Positions 49,538 through 58,545 of a stretch of 64,000 nucleotides of DNA are shown in pieces. Source of the DNA: Fibrobacterota bacterium. Lineage in GTDB: Bacteria; Fibrobacterota; Fibrobacteria; UBA11236. Position numbers and translations under genes: made by a program. The notes beneath the pieces are model-generated. The model was not told the DNA's origin, did no database searches, and saw only the letters and a list, made by a program, of their open reading frames with translations. Location of the stretch: positions 1-64,000 of the forward strand of contig JAQBPN010000129.1 of NCBI GenBank assembly GCA_028287505.1, given 5' to 3'. Position 1 is the first letter of the stretch, and each line of letters opens with the position of its first letter.

Positions 49538-51787
49538 TCAGGGAATCTCTTCGAACACCCAATGGGAGCTCACGGCCGTAGCGGCAATAACGCCGCACTG
49601 GGCATTGCCCGTGAGGTTCTCCACGTGCAGGAACTGTCCCGGCTTCCACTTGTTCTCCAAACGCTTATACGTCCCGTCCAAGTCCGTGACCGTCCAATGC
49701 GCGCTGGTAAAGGTCTCCGGCAGGGAAGTGGCCGAAACGTAAGATGCCTGGTTTTCGATGTTGATCCGATCGCCGGTGGATCGGTTCAGGAGGATGGTGC
49801 CGTTCCCGTTGGCGCTGAGTTTCCATTGGGTGCGGGTATCGGAGGCGCCGAGGTTGCCGTATTTGAGCGGAGTCCCGGAATCGTATAGATAAGCTCCGTT
49901 CCACCGGTTCTTGATGCGGAAATATTCGCCGCCCTTGAACCCGCTCAATCCGCTGAAGACGGAGGTATGGGGCGCGTTGGAAAGCCCCGATCCCACCAAG
50001 GCGGTGTAGTAAGTGGAAGGCCAAGTGGTTTCATTGTTGCTTTCCCCGATCTGGGTCCAGGAGGTTCCGTTCTGGGAGGCATATCCCCGCAGGACGTTCC
50101 CGGAACGGGTGATCCTCACCCAACAAGGCAGGCTCCAGCCAGAACTGTTGTTGTCCAGGGTGGCACCGCCATCCGCCGTGCGCCGCAGGAACTTGGCCAC
50201 ACCGTCCGGGGTCACCACCATGGCCACCTGCTTGCTGTTGGCCGCCAGGCTTCCCCGGATCATGACGCCTGCCTTGGCCAGACCGCTGGTCCTCTCCACC
50301 TGATTGACCACCGCGCTGATATCCGAGAGGGTGCCGGCCGTGGGCCGATAGACCATCCGGAGCTTTTCGGCGGTGCCCCAGATATCTCCGCTGACGTTCT
50401 GGATAACGTGGAGGCCATTGCGGGACCCATTGCAATTGGATGCGGGAACGCCGCCGGTATAACCGATATCGGAAGAAAGGAAGCCGGCCTTGGGATCGTC
50501 GCAATGGACGGCCATGTAGTCGAAGCGGGCGATGATGCGGGGATCCGGATTCTGCCCGCCGAACAGGGCCGGATCCAGGAGCATACTGGATTTATGGGTG
50601 ATGAAATGGACGAAGTCCTCATAGAATCCGTTGGCGGGCATGAGCTTGACGGTGGCGCCGGCATTGTAGCCCGAGCCTCCCCCTCCGTAATTCGAATTCG
50701 GCAGGAGGGTGCGGAAACCGGCGACGATGTTGGATCGGAAGAGAGCGGAAATGCCCATGGCGTCTCCACGGGCGAAGGGGAGAAAATGCGGCTTCTCAAC
50801 ACCGGTGGCTGTGCCGAAAGCCACGTTCGGGTAAGCGTATGCCTTGGGCAGAACGCCGAATGGCTGGCTGGTGGGGTTGTTGCTCACGTTGAGTCCGCTC
50901 CCGTCCGCCGCCTCCAGATAATTGATGCGCACCCAGCCCCGATTGACGTTCAAATCGACGTAACGGGCGGTCTGGAAATAATTCGCCTGGTGGGTGTCGT
51001 TCGGGGCCCCTGGATGCGCTGCGGCTCCGCCCCGCGTCAACACCAGCTCCCGGACATTGGGGTTGGACGCATTCGCCCGGATGAAGTTCCGGCCGCCCCG
51101 GCCTTGCCCCTTGTTACCGGGATCCCCCTCCCCGGGCTCTCCGGGAAAGACGGCGGAGTTGAATCGGCCCAACTGATCCACGGTGCACTCGAATCCGTTA
51201 TCGTCGAAAATCAACGTCGCGATGTCTATGATCTTGGCGGTTTCTGGAATTCCCAGCGAGGCCAGCGTATAGACGGCCTCGACTTTCGCGGTCATATCCC
51301 ATCCGCCTATCTTCACCCAATAGGTCGAATAGGGGGCCACATAGGCGCTTCCCAGGTAGGCCGCCCGGGTATCGATGCGGACATACCCCCGGAGCCCGGT
51401 GCCCGCATCGAAATTGGCGCTTCTGAAAAAGGAGGGATCATTGTGCCTCAATTCGATGGAATAGGAATTGGCGACGTTGACATTCTTCTTGATCCACATG
51501 TTTCCGCCGGCCGAAGAGCCTCCGAAATTCTCGCTCAAGCGCGCCAGTTCATGGACTTCCTTTTGATCATCGGAATAAATGAAGGCGGTGGCGCCGAGGA
51601 TCTGGTCATCCGCGACGTTCAGACTGACGGGAATCGATAGGGTGGACGTGGAAAGCATGTTCCAGTTCATGATGGGAATGACCCGGGACGCCATGCCGCT
51701 GGGACTGTATTCGGTTTGCTGTCCCCGGGCGATGCCGACTGTCAAGAACGTGGAAAACAAACCGGACAAGACGATCCATCGACGCAT
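49538..51787 (-). CDS. Large secreted multidomain protein with DUF1349-like and ricin-like C-terminal modules
   Basis: 749 residues from the ATG at 51787 (GGGGA ahead). Signal peptide 1-22 (MRRWIVLSGLFSTFLTVGIA then RGQQ). Residues about 30-450 contain repeats of a beta-rich module of the form WDMTAKVEAVYTLASLGIPE, D-rich strand pairs and RGWVRINYLE; the module recurs in the proteins at 56597 and 58546. Residues about 460-605 form a DUF1349-like beta sandwich (GDIWGTAEKLRMVYRP, SGLAKAGVMIRGSLAANSK, PCWVRITRSGN). Residues about 620-749 look like a ricin-B-type lectin (YFRIKNRWNGAYLYDSG ... FLHVENLTGN). It is probably a secreted or surface carbohydrate-binding protein. A palindromic site (51890-51906) lies 102 bases upstream. 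Confidence 0.8.
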   Translation of the reverse strand: MRRWIVLSGLFSTFLTVGIARGQQTEYSPSGMASRVIPIMNWNMLSTSTLSIPVSLNVADDQILGATAFIYSDDQKEVHELARLSENFGGSSAGGNMWIKKNVNVANSYSIELRHNDPSFFRSANFDAGTGLRGYVRIDTRAAYLGSAYVAPYSTYWVKIGGWDMTAKVEAVYTLASLGIPETAKIIDIATLIFDDNGFECTVDQLGRFNSAVFPGEPGEGDPGNKGQGRGGRNFIRANASNPNVRELVLTRGGAAAHPGAPNDTHQANYFQTARYVDLNVNRGWVRINYLEAADGSGLNVSNNPTSQPFGVLPKAYAYPNVAFGTATGVEKPHFLPFARGDAMGISALFRSNIVAGFRTLLPNSNYGGGGSGYNAGATVKLMPANGFYEDFVHFITHKSSMLLDPALFGGQNPDPRIIARFDYMAVHCDDPKAGFLSSDIGYTGGVPASNCNGSRNGLHVIQNVSGDIWGTAEKLRMVYRPTAGTLSDISAVVNQVERTSGLAKAGVMIRGSLAANSKQVAMVVTPDGVAKFLRRTADGGATLDNNSSGWSLPCWVRITRSGNVLRGYASQNGTSWTQIGESNNETTWPSTYYTALVGSGLSNAPHTSVFSGLSGFKGGEYFRIKNRWNGAYLYDSGTPLKYGNLGASDTRTQWKLSANGNGTILLNRSTGDRINIENQASYVSATSLPETFTSAHWTVTDLDGTYKRLENKWKPGQFLHVENLTGNAQCGVIAATAVSSHWVFEEIP

Positions 51788-51889
51788 TTTTTCCCCACGG
51801 AAAGCCCGATACGACCGGCGCGCCAATCCATATGGACCGCGCACATATCGGAATTGGCCAATCTAATGACCGGAAGGGTCTTTTGCAAT

Positions 51890-51906
51890 CACCATTCTAA
51901 ATGGTG
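51890..51906. promoter_or_regulatory. CACCATT palindrome, site 1
   Basis: CACCATT-CTA-AATGGTG, two perfect seven-base arms with a three-base spacer, preceded by AAT. It lies 102 bases before the start of the 749-residue secreted protein and behind the mosA stop. The same arms occur at 53781-53797. Confidence 0.75.
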
Positions 51907-51945
51907 CCCAGGCGCCCCGGTTCCCGCCGGAAGGCGGTTACGGGC

Positions 51946-52788
51946 TCAGGCATGCACGATGGTTCCCACGTGCTCCCCGTTGACGGCCGCTTCCACCAAC
52001 TCGGGTTTGAGACCGTTGACCAATTGGAATTGTTTCACCAAGCGCGTAGTCAACAGGATGTCCATCAGGACTTCGTCGAAAGGCAGGGTTTTCAGCTTCC
52101 TTTGTTTGAGTTCCGTGGCGGAAATCTCCTTGATGAAAGAAGCCGAAGGGTTCTCCCTGGGATCGGAAGTGTAAAGGCCATCCACGTCCTTCACCAAGGT
52201 GACCGATTTGCATCCGAAGCACTCCGCCAGGATGAAACATCCGGCGTCGGTCCGGTGCGGAGGAATGCGGCCGATGGCCGGAGGATGCTCCCAGATGGAG
52301 TACGGTGGCACGCCGTTGAAGATGACCCCGGGTGCGCTCTGGATGAAGAGAGGCAGCAGATGTCCGAAGATTTCCGGAGGGATGGCCACCACTCCGTAGG
52401 GAGCCAAAAGCGTGCCCAGGATATGCGCGTTGCCCAAAGCGTCCGCCATGGCCAACTGGGCCAGTACGCCCGTCGGGAGGCCCAGATCCAGGCCTATGGA
52501 GAACACATGCCGGCTACGGGTGCCGCCCCCCACCCCCAGGACCAGGCGCTCCTTCTTGAGGATCCGGCTCAGGGAATCCGCCACCGGGTACAGTGCCTTG
52601 CGGCCCGCGTCGATCAGGGATCGCCCTCCGATCTTTACCACGTGCACGTCCGGAAGCATGCGCACCACCGGGGTTTCCGTCGCCGCCATCACGTCCTTGT
52701 CGATGAGGCTTTCCCGCATGAGCTTGGAAAACACATGATGCCGTTTGTCCGGGCTGATTGAATTGACGTCTATCGATTGCTTGTCCAT
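51946..52788 (-). CDS. mosA: Molybdenum storage protein alpha subunit homologue
   Basis: 280 residues from the ATG at 52788 (GGGGA 9 bases ahead). An amino-acid-kinase-fold (UMP kinase-like) protein: VHVVKIGGRSLIDAGRKALY, RLVLGVGGGTRSRHVFSIGL, DLGLPTGVLAQLAMADALGN, GVPPYSIWEHPPAIGRIPPH, RTDAGCFILAECFGCKSVTL, VKDVDGLYTSDPRENPSA and NGEHVGTIVHA. The order and wording follow MosA of Azotobacter vinelandii rather than UMP kinase. MosA/MosB form an alpha3-beta3 cage that stores polyoxomolybdate using ATP. It follows mosB by 16 bases on the same strand. No nitrogenase gene is in the window. Confidence 0.88.
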   Translation of the reverse strand: MDKQSIDVNSISPDKRHHVFSKLMRESLIDKDVMAATETPVVRMLPDVHVVKIGGRSLIDAGRKALYPVADSLSRILKKERLVLGVGGGTRSRHVFSIGLDLGLPTGVLAQLAMADALGNAHILGTLLAPYGVVAIPPEIFGHLLPLFIQSAPGVIFNGVPPYSIWEHPPAIGRIPPHRTDAGCFILAECFGCKSVTLVKDVDGLYTSDPRENPSASFIKEISATELKQRKLKTLPFDEVLMDILLTTRLVKQFQLVNGLKPELVEAAVNGEHVGTIVHA

Positions 52789-52804
52789 TATCTTTTCCCC
52801 TGCC

Positions 52805-53620
52805 TCAATCGGCCGTAATCTCGGTGCCCACGTCTTCGCCATGCAAGGCCTTGGTAAGGTTGCCGCGTTCCAGGCCGTTTATGATGCGGATGGACCGGCG
52901 GTTCACGGCGTTCTGCATCATGTCCAGCACCGCCGGCTCCACCACCATGTCCCGGAAGTTGGAGGCCTTGAGCTCCGATACCGTAATGCGGGGGATGAAC
53001 TTGGCGCCCTTGTCCTTTTTCGGATCGGCCGTGTAAAGGCCCTTCTCATCCTTGATATAAATCATGGAACGCGCTCCGAATACCTCGCTGATCAGGTAGG
53101 CGCCCGTGTCCGTGCGATGGGGCGGGATGCGGCCTACGGGGGGATTCTGCTGCCAAAACGTATAGGGAGGCATGCCCATGAAAATCACGGCCCGGCGCTC
53201 GGCCAGGTAGAGGGGCAATTGCGGGAACTGGGCGGGCTCGATGAACGGGATGCCGTGCTTGGCGAGCAGATAGTGTATCATGCGGGCGTTCTGCATGCTC
53301 ACGAAGGTCCCCAGAACGCTGAGTACTCCAGTCGGCATTCCCAGGTCGATGCCGACGCTGTAGGCATGGCGTGCGCGCGTGCCGGCTCCGGTGCCGATGA
53401 TGAGCTGGTGCCGGGGAAGGTTCTCCACCAGTTCCTCCAGCAGCGGAAACACCGCCTCCCGGCCGCGATCGATGAAACTCTGGCCGCCGATCTTGATGAC
53501 ATTGGCCTCCGGCAGGATCCGGATGGCGGGCGGGACGGAAGTCCTCCGCAGCAAATCCACGTCCGTTAGATTGCCCTCGACCAGGGCTGCGCCCAATTGG
53601 GACAAAAGTTCCTTGCTCAT
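52805..53620 (-). CDS. mosB: Molybdenum storage protein beta subunit homologue
   Basis: 271 residues from the ATG at 53620, with GGAGG 6 bases ahead. Paralogous to the next gene but with MosB wording: VIKIGGQSFIDRGREAVFPL, QLIIGTGAGTRARHAYSVGI, GMPPYTFWQQNPPVGRIPPH, RTDTGAYLISEVFGARSMIY, DEKGLYTADPKKDKGAKFIP and LTKALHGEDVGTEITAD. It is the first gene of a two-gene operon with mosA. The length is close to that of A. vinelandii MosB. Upstream, 160 bases away, lies the perfect palindrome 53781-53797. Confidence 0.88.
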   Translation of the reverse strand: MSKELLSQLGAALVEGNLTDVDLLRRTSVPPAIRILPEANVIKIGGQSFIDRGREAVFPLLEELVENLPRHQLIIGTGAGTRARHAYSVGIDLGMPTGVLSVLGTFVSMQNARMIHYLLAKHGIPFIEPAQFPQLPLYLAERRAVIFMGMPPYTFWQQNPPVGRIPPHRTDTGAYLISEVFGARSMIYIKDEKGLYTADPKKDKGAKFIPRITVSELKASNFRDMVVEPAVLDMMQNAVNRRSIRIINGLERGNLTKALHGEDVGTEITAD

Positions 53621-53780
53621 CAAATCCTCCCCACGATTTTTTTCGACGTAGACTGGTTCGCGGACGGGCGGAATCCCGAAACGCGCGAGTGTAAAAGCGG
53701 ATTTTTCCGGCGCTTGAGAGTCGCCGGCAAACCCATGCACAAAATAAGCACGGAAGACCCGCCCGTGCAGTCCGAAAAAT

Positions 53781-53797
53781 CACCATTTTTAATGGTG
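53781..53797. promoter_or_regulatory. CACCATT palindrome, site 2
   Basis: CACCATT-TTT-AATGGTG, perfect arms, preceded by AAT as at site 1. It lies between the end of the ABC-2 permease gene and the mosB start, 160 bases ahead of mosB. Confidence 0.75.
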
Positions 53798-53816
53798 CAC
53801 CTGCGGTCGGGACGGA

Positions 53817-54590
53817 TCATAAGCGCCTCGCTTTCCCCAGTTCGGCCAGGCAGACGGCGAACAATGCAAATGCGCACGCGCCTCCCGCCGCCAGTTGGAT
53901 CCAGGGAACTCCCTCGCCAATCCGCAACAAGGCGAATCGCAGTCCGTCCGCCACGGCGGAGATGGGATTGGCGGCCGCGATGCCGGCCAACCAGACCGGC
54001 ATGTGGCGTTTGGGGACCAGGGCCGTGCTCGTAAAGAACAGCGGCATGTTCAGGGCCTGGATGAAGACGCCCATGGTTTCCTGGGAGCGGGTTTTCAACG
54101 CGATCCAGCACGACAAAGAGGCGTATCCGAGGGCGAAAAGCGCGGTCAGGACCAGGGCCGCGGCCAAGGCCGAGAACCGGGGATGCAGCCGCGCGCCCAG
54201 CGCCAGGCCCATCAGCGCCACGACCAACCCTTGCGCCAGCAGACGCACCACATCCGCGGAAACCTTTCCGGCCAACAATGCCGCCGGAGAAGCCGGCGTG
54301 AGAAGCATGCGCTTCAGAAAACCGGTCTGCAGGTCCCGGATCAGGCCGGTACCGGATTGGGAGGCGCCGAAGAGCACCGTCATCACGCAGACGCCCGGTA
54401 AAAGGAAATCCAGGTACGCCACAGCATCTTCTCCGGCCTGCACCGGATACCTGTGGAAAAGGAATCCGAAGAAGATCATCCACATCAGGGGCTGGACCAG
54501 GGAGAACACGAGGACGATAGGCCGGCGCGCGACCTTTTTCCAGGTGTGGACGCAAATCGTCCCGAAAATCCGCCATCCCGGATCAAACAT
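53817..54590 (-). CDS. ABC-2 type exporter permease
   Basis: 257 residues from the ATG at 54590, which overlaps the end of the ATPase gene by 8 bases; a longer upstream frame would read into that gene. Six membrane helices: IVLVFSLVQPLMWMIFFGFL, YLDFLLPGVCVMTVLFGASQ, LLTPASPAALLAGKVSADVV, FSALAAALVLTALFALGYAS, MPLFFTSTALVPKRHMPVWL and the last near 235-252. It resembles DrrB/YhhJ-type ABC-2 permeases, which export drugs, lipids or glycans. It is the third gene of a unit with the methyltransferase and the ATPase. Confidence 0.9.
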   Translation of the reverse strand: MFDPGWRIFGTICVHTWKKVARRPIVLVFSLVQPLMWMIFFGFLFHRYPVQAGEDAVAYLDFLLPGVCVMTVLFGASQSGTGLIRDLQTGFLKRMLLTPASPAALLAGKVSADVVRLLAQGLVVALMGLALGARLHPRFSALAAALVLTALFALGYASLSCWIALKTRSQETMGVFIQALNMPLFFTSTALVPKRHMPVWLAGIAAANPISAVADGLRFALLRIGEGVPWIQLAAGGACAFALFAVCLAELGKARRL

Positions 54591-55671
54591 TTCCGGAGTC
54601 CTTTTTACCGCTTCGTCGCCGAAGCCCTCCGCCGCCGCCGTTTCCCGCTCGGCGCCCCTTCCCAGCTTCCCCCGTTTCCCCACCGACCGAGGGAATGCCC
54701 AAGCCCTGGAAGACGCTGAGCAAATCGGGCCTGCGCCTCTCGTATACCTCCGCTTGGGCTCCCTGGCGTTCCAGAATCTTGTTCAGGACAGAGTCGTCCG
54801 GACCGGCCCCCGCCATCCGGAGGGTCAAAGCCGTGTGCCCCAGGGTCACGGCGCTTACTTCCGGAACCGCTTCCAACTCCCGCCTGAGCCCGGCGGCATC
54901 GGGAGCGGGGCGGAACAGAACCGCCTTCCACACCCAGGCTCCGTGCCGATCGATAAGCGCCTGCGGCGGTCCATCCGCCCTGACACGGCCGCGGGCCATC
55001 ATGAGAATGCGCCCGCATCTCTCCGCCGCTTCGTGCAAATCGTGCAAGGTAACCAGAGCCCCCGCACCCCGCTTGACGCGGGACTCCAGGAATTGCCAAA
55101 AGGCTTCCTTACCGGCCGGATCCAGGGCCTGGGTCGGCTCATCGCACAACAACAAGTCGGAATCCGGCAGAAACCCCAAAGCCACGTGCAGGCGTTGGCG
55201 CATCCCGCCCGAACACCGGGAGACCCGCCGGGAGACGACGGCTTCCAGATCGAAATGGGCGAGCAGCGAATGGATTCTTTTTCCCGCTTCGGCGGGGTCC
55301 ATTCCATGTAAGACCGCGAACAAACGCAAAGTTTCCCCCACGGTCATTTCCGGATCGAGGGAAGGCTCTTGTGGGATATACGCCGTACGGCGGCGCACGG
55401 CGTTACCCGGTACCCCGCCCAACACCTGCACCGTTCCTTCCGTGGGCACCAGCGCGCCCGCCAGGAGATTCAACAAGGTGGATTTCCCGGATCCGTTGGG
55501 CCCCACAATGCCTGCGAGCTCCCCGGGGCCCAAGCGCAGATCCATATGCTCCAGAGCTTCTATCCCTCCGGGAAAGGTTTTGGCCAGACCTTTGGCATCC
55601 ACGGCATAGGGCGGGGCCGACGGCGCAGCCAGGGATTCCGGCGCGCTCCCGGAGGACTTGTTTTGAAACAT
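54583..55671 (-). CDS. ABC-2 type exporter ATPase
   Basis: 362 residues. Walker A GIVGPNGSGKSTLLNLLAG, Q-loop YIPQEPSLDPEMTV, signature RCSGGMRQRLHVALGF (Cys in place of the usual Leu), Walker B LLLCDEPTQALDP and switch His VTLHDLHEA. The C-terminal part carries a DrrA/NatA-like regulatory extension (WVWKAVLFRPAPDAAGLRRE) and a Gly/Arg-rich tail. It pairs with the downstream permease. It begins 3 bases after the methyltransferase stop, so all three genes form one operon that reads towards the mos genes. Confidence 0.9.
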   Translation of the reverse strand: MFQNKSSGSAPESLAAPSAPPYAVDAKGLAKTFPGGIEALEHMDLRLGPGELAGIVGPNGSGKSTLLNLLAGALVPTEGTVQVLGGVPGNAVRRRTAYIPQEPSLDPEMTVGETLRLFAVLHGMDPAEAGKRIHSLLAHFDLEAVVSRRVSRCSGGMRQRLHVALGFLPDSDLLLCDEPTQALDPAGKEAFWQFLESRVKRGAGALVTLHDLHEAAERCGRILMMARGRVRADGPPQALIDRHGAWVWKAVLFRPAPDAAGLRRELEAVPEVSAVTLGHTALTLRMAGAGPDDSVLNKILERQGAQAEVYERRRPDLLSVFQGLGIPSVGGETGEAGKGRRAGNGGGGGLRRRSGKKDSGNV

Positions 55672-55674
55672 CGT

Positions 55675-56469
55675 TCAGGATCCCCGCGACATTCCCACCA
55701 GAACGTAACTCTCCGTAGCGGTCACGGGATCGGACAGATTCCCGAAACGTCCTTCCGCCCAGGCCCGGAGTTCTTCCAGAACGGACCGCTTCACTTCCAC
55801 AGGCATCTCCAAGCCGTTCAGGCCCGCTTTTCCCTGCCAGGACTCCAGCGAGTCCATGGGGGAAGACGCCCTTTGCCAAGAGGAAACGATCCGCGATCCG
55901 ATGGGACGCCATCCCCGGCTTTCCAGTTCCAGCGCCATCGCCTTCCGGACTCCGCCGCCGCCATGCCCCCGGAATCCCCGGTCCTGCAAAAGCCGCCGCA
56001 TACGATGACTCATCATTTCTTTCACCGATTCCTTTTCCCGTTGCAACCCTCCGGAAAACAGCACCGTGCCCGGTCCGGATGCGACCCGCTCAAGCTCGCC
56101 GGCCAAATGCGCCGGAGGCAAATGATGCAAGGAACGGGATCCGAAAACCACGTCCACGGATCCAGGGCGAAGCGGCCAGGTGGCGCATCCATCGGCTTGC
56201 AGCAAAAACGCGCGGGGAGTTTCCCGGGTCCGGAACGCGCGCAGCATGGGCAAGCTCAGGTCCAATCCCAGATACCGATGCGCCCGGCGCGCCAGGTGTA
56301 CGCCGATCTCGCCCGTGCCCGCGCCGATTTCCACCAGGTTTTTCCGTCCATCCTGCAATCCCGCGATTTCCGTAAGCGCAACCGCGACCCTTTCCGGCAC
56401 GTCCGGGGGCAGCCCGGCGCGCCGGTCGAAATTTCCGGCCTGGTCATCGAACAATGCTCTGTATTCCAT
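55675..56469 (-). CDS. Class I SAM-dependent methyltransferase
   Basis: 264 residues. The Rossmann-like core has motif I LVEIGAGTGEIGVHLARRAH, the acidic residue in YLGLDLSLPMLRAFRT, and VDVVFGSRSLHHLPPAHLAG (motif IV region). The N-terminal EYRALFDDQAGNFDRRAG and downstream LFSGGLQREKESVKEMMSHR are typical of UbiE/BioC-like small-molecule methyltransferases. The substrate is unknown. Its stop is 3 bases before the exporter ATPase start, so methylation and export may act on one product. Confidence 0.87.
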   Translation of the reverse strand: MEYRALFDDQAGNFDRRAGLPPDVPERVAVALTEIAGLQDGRKNLVEIGAGTGEIGVHLARRAHRYLGLDLSLPMLRAFRTRETPRAFLLQADGCATWPLRPGSVDVVFGSRSLHHLPPAHLAGELERVASGPGTVLFSGGLQREKESVKEMMSHRMRRLLQDRGFRGHGGGGVRKAMALELESRGWRPIGSRIVSSWQRASSPMDSLESWQGKAGLNGLEMPVEVKRSVLEELRAWAEGRFGNLSDPVTATESYVLVGMSRGS

Positions 56470-56596
56470 TCGGCTCCGGTTAGGCGCTTGTATGAAGCGT
56501 CACGGTCTGGTTTCCCCCGGCGCGGCCTTGAACCAAGGTATATGCGACCCTCTGCGCCGTCAACAGCCCGACGTCCGCACCCGCCATTCCAAGCTC

Positions 56597-58426
56597 CTAA
56601 AAGCCGCTGAAATTGCTCGCCACAGTGGTATTCATCTGAGGCTTGCCGAAACTTGTGCCCGCGATGCCGACGTAATAGGTGGCTCCCGTCGCGATGGTAA
56701 CCGCCGGAGACATGGCAATCCAGGTAACCCCGTTATCGGTCGAATACGAACCCGTGTACGTGGTCGCCGTCTTTATCAGGCGCAGATATACGGGCGCCTT
56801 CACGGTGGCGGCCGTCACCGTGGGATGCACGGTCGCCGCTCCATCGGTGGGCCTATTGGTCCATTGGACACCTTGGCCGGGCGTGGCCAGCATGGAGACG
56901 TGGCGGCTGTTCGCTCCCAGGCCCATGCGGATCATGATGCCCGTCTTGGCCCAAGGATCGATATTCCCCTGGCTCACGATTTTTGCGACGAAGGTATGAT
57001 TGGAGTTGTCGGTATAGGCTTTGTACACGTAAGTGAACTCATCATTGGTGCCCCAGATATCCGCGCCGGCTCCCTGGACGACCATATTTCCGCCCACTCC
57101 GGCGGCGCAGTTGTTCGAAGTGTTGGCGGGAACGGCCCTGATCTGGAAGCCCGAAGCCCCGTCCGCGCAGGAACCGGCAAGGTAATCGATCCGGAACCAG
57201 CCGCGGTTGAGGGTCGTACTCGCGTGGTTGGAGGCCCAATAACCGGGGCTGGAGGGATCATCGTACGCCACCAGATGGATTTGATTCGCGGCCTCATCAA
57301 TGGTATGCAGCCCGGCCTGATGCCGATGGGAAAATGTCCAATCATCGGCCTTCCTCAGATTGGTCACATTATGTTCATCGTTTGGATCGCCCGGGGTAAA
57401 TGGATCGGTATGGATGGTCGCCTCGGAATGGATGACCCGGCTTCCCGCGATTCCAAAATCGAAGGGAATGATTTTATCCACCTGGGTATGCGTGGCATCG
57501 GTATAAATGGGCCAGGCGCCGATCTGCTTGAATTTCGACTTCATGGCATAGGGAGCGCTGACTCCGGCGGCGGTTCCATAATATGTCACCTTGACCCAAC
57601 CCCGCAGGCCGCTTCCGCTGTAGCTGGCGTTTCCGAACACGCGCGGATTGGCTCCGCCTCCCGCTCCATTCCGGATTGCCAGAGTGACCTGTGAACCCGT
57701 TCCGTTCGGTGTTACCAGGAAGTTCCCGCCCCGGAGGAGATTGACGTCGGGAACGACCTTATGTCCTTTGCGATCGAAGTCGTCGATTTTCACCTTGCCG
57801 TTCACGGGATCGGACAATATCGTCACGGATATATCCGCTATTTTGCTGATGTCGATATTCGGTAAGGAGATGACCTTGGTGAATGGCGCGGTGTTGGCCG
57901 TGGTTTGCACGTTCCAGCTATTAATTGGAAAGCAATAGACGTTCACCGCCGGATTGGCGGCTGCGCCTGCAGGGAGGTAATAGTCGATCTTAGCGTACGC
58001 TCGGGGATTCGCAGTGCTGGAGTAATTGTTCTGCTTGAAGAACGCCGCCCCGGAATTCAGGTTCGCCGCGCATTGGGTCGGGTTGTTCGTGCATTGGAAA
58101 AAGAACTCGCCTCCCATCACCTGGTACCCTTGGGTGGCGTCATCGTTGAGACGATAAAGCGGGCTCGCGCTGGCGGGCTTGCCGTTCACGTAATCGTCGT
58201 CTATCAGGATATTGGTTTCGATGATGTTCCGGTTATTGAATCCGGATTGAAAGGAGTGGAACGTGTATCCCCAGTAGGCGGAATTGTCCCGCATGTCCCA
58301 TCCCTGCGTAATCGGGCTGACCATGGTGGCGATGTTCGCTTCGGTATAAACCTGCGCCCTCCCCTTGCCGGTTGCGACGGTCAGTACGGCCAGAAATATC
58401 GAAAGTGGTATCTGCTTTTTCATCAT
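56597..58426 (-). CDS. Large secreted modular protein (paralogue of the 58546-60474 protein)
   Basis: 609 residues from the ATG at 58426 (a second ATG follows at 58423). Signal peptide 1-24 (MKKQIPLSIFLAVLTVATGK then GRAQ). Three repeats of a beta-rich module follow: about 30-165 (GWDMRDNSAYWGYTFHSFQS), 175-310 (SWNVQTTANTAPFTKVISLP, GLRGWVKVTYYG) and 320-450 (SRVIHSEATIHTDPFTPGDP, LNRGWFRIDYLAGSC). The last 150 residues form a DUF1349-like sandwich (ADIWGTNDEFTYVYKA, DPWAKTGIMIRMGLGANSR). About as long as its neighbour at 58546 and clearly duplicated with it. No catalytic motif is seen; adhesion or binding is the likely role. Confidence 0.8.
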   Translation of the reverse strand: MMKKQIPLSIFLAVLTVATGKGRAQVYTEANIATMVSPITQGWDMRDNSAYWGYTFHSFQSGFNNRNIIETNILIDDDYVNGKPASASPLYRLNDDATQGYQVMGGEFFFQCTNNPTQCAANLNSGAAFFKQNNYSSTANPRAYAKIDYYLPAGAAANPAVNVYCFPINSWNVQTTANTAPFTKVISLPNIDISKIADISVTILSDPVNGKVKIDDFDRKGHKVVPDVNLLRGGNFLVTPNGTGSQVTLAIRNGAGGGANPRVFGNASYSGSGLRGWVKVTYYGTAAGVSAPYAMKSKFKQIGAWPIYTDATHTQVDKIIPFDFGIAGSRVIHSEATIHTDPFTPGDPNDEHNVTNLRKADDWTFSHRHQAGLHTIDEAANQIHLVAYDDPSSPGYWASNHASTTLNRGWFRIDYLAGSCADGASGFQIRAVPANTSNNCAAGVGGNMVVQGAGADIWGTNDEFTYVYKAYTDNSNHTFVAKIVSQGNIDPWAKTGIMIRMGLGANSRHVSMLATPGQGVQWTNRPTDGAATVHPTVTAATVKAPVYLRLIKTATTYTGSYSTDNGVTWIAMSPAVTIATGATYYVGIAGTSFGKPQMNTTVASNFSGF

Positions 58427-58508
58427 TCCCCAATTCCTGTTTCGAATTCGAGAAACCGACCAAGCGGTCCGCCCCGTTTTACTCGCCAAAAAAGCGTCGT
58501 TGCTTCCG

Positions 58509-58525
58509 CACCCATTGTAGTGGTT
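58509..58525. promoter_or_regulatory. CACCATT palindrome, degenerate site 4
   Basis: CACCCATTGTAGTGGTT, matching 12 of 17 positions of the perfect site 2 and keeping CACC and TGGT. It lies 82 bases before the 609-residue secreted protein. Its weaker match makes it the least certain of the four. Confidence 0.45.
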
Positions 58526-58545
58526 CATTCCATGTCGGTGAAAGG

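Noticed and set aside
51946-53620. The two mos-like genes as pyrH (UMP kinase) copies
   Set aside because: Two adjacent diverged paralogues, with MosA/MosB-specific PPYxxW and GRIPPHR segments, fit molybdenum storage protein better than a single-copy UMP kinase.
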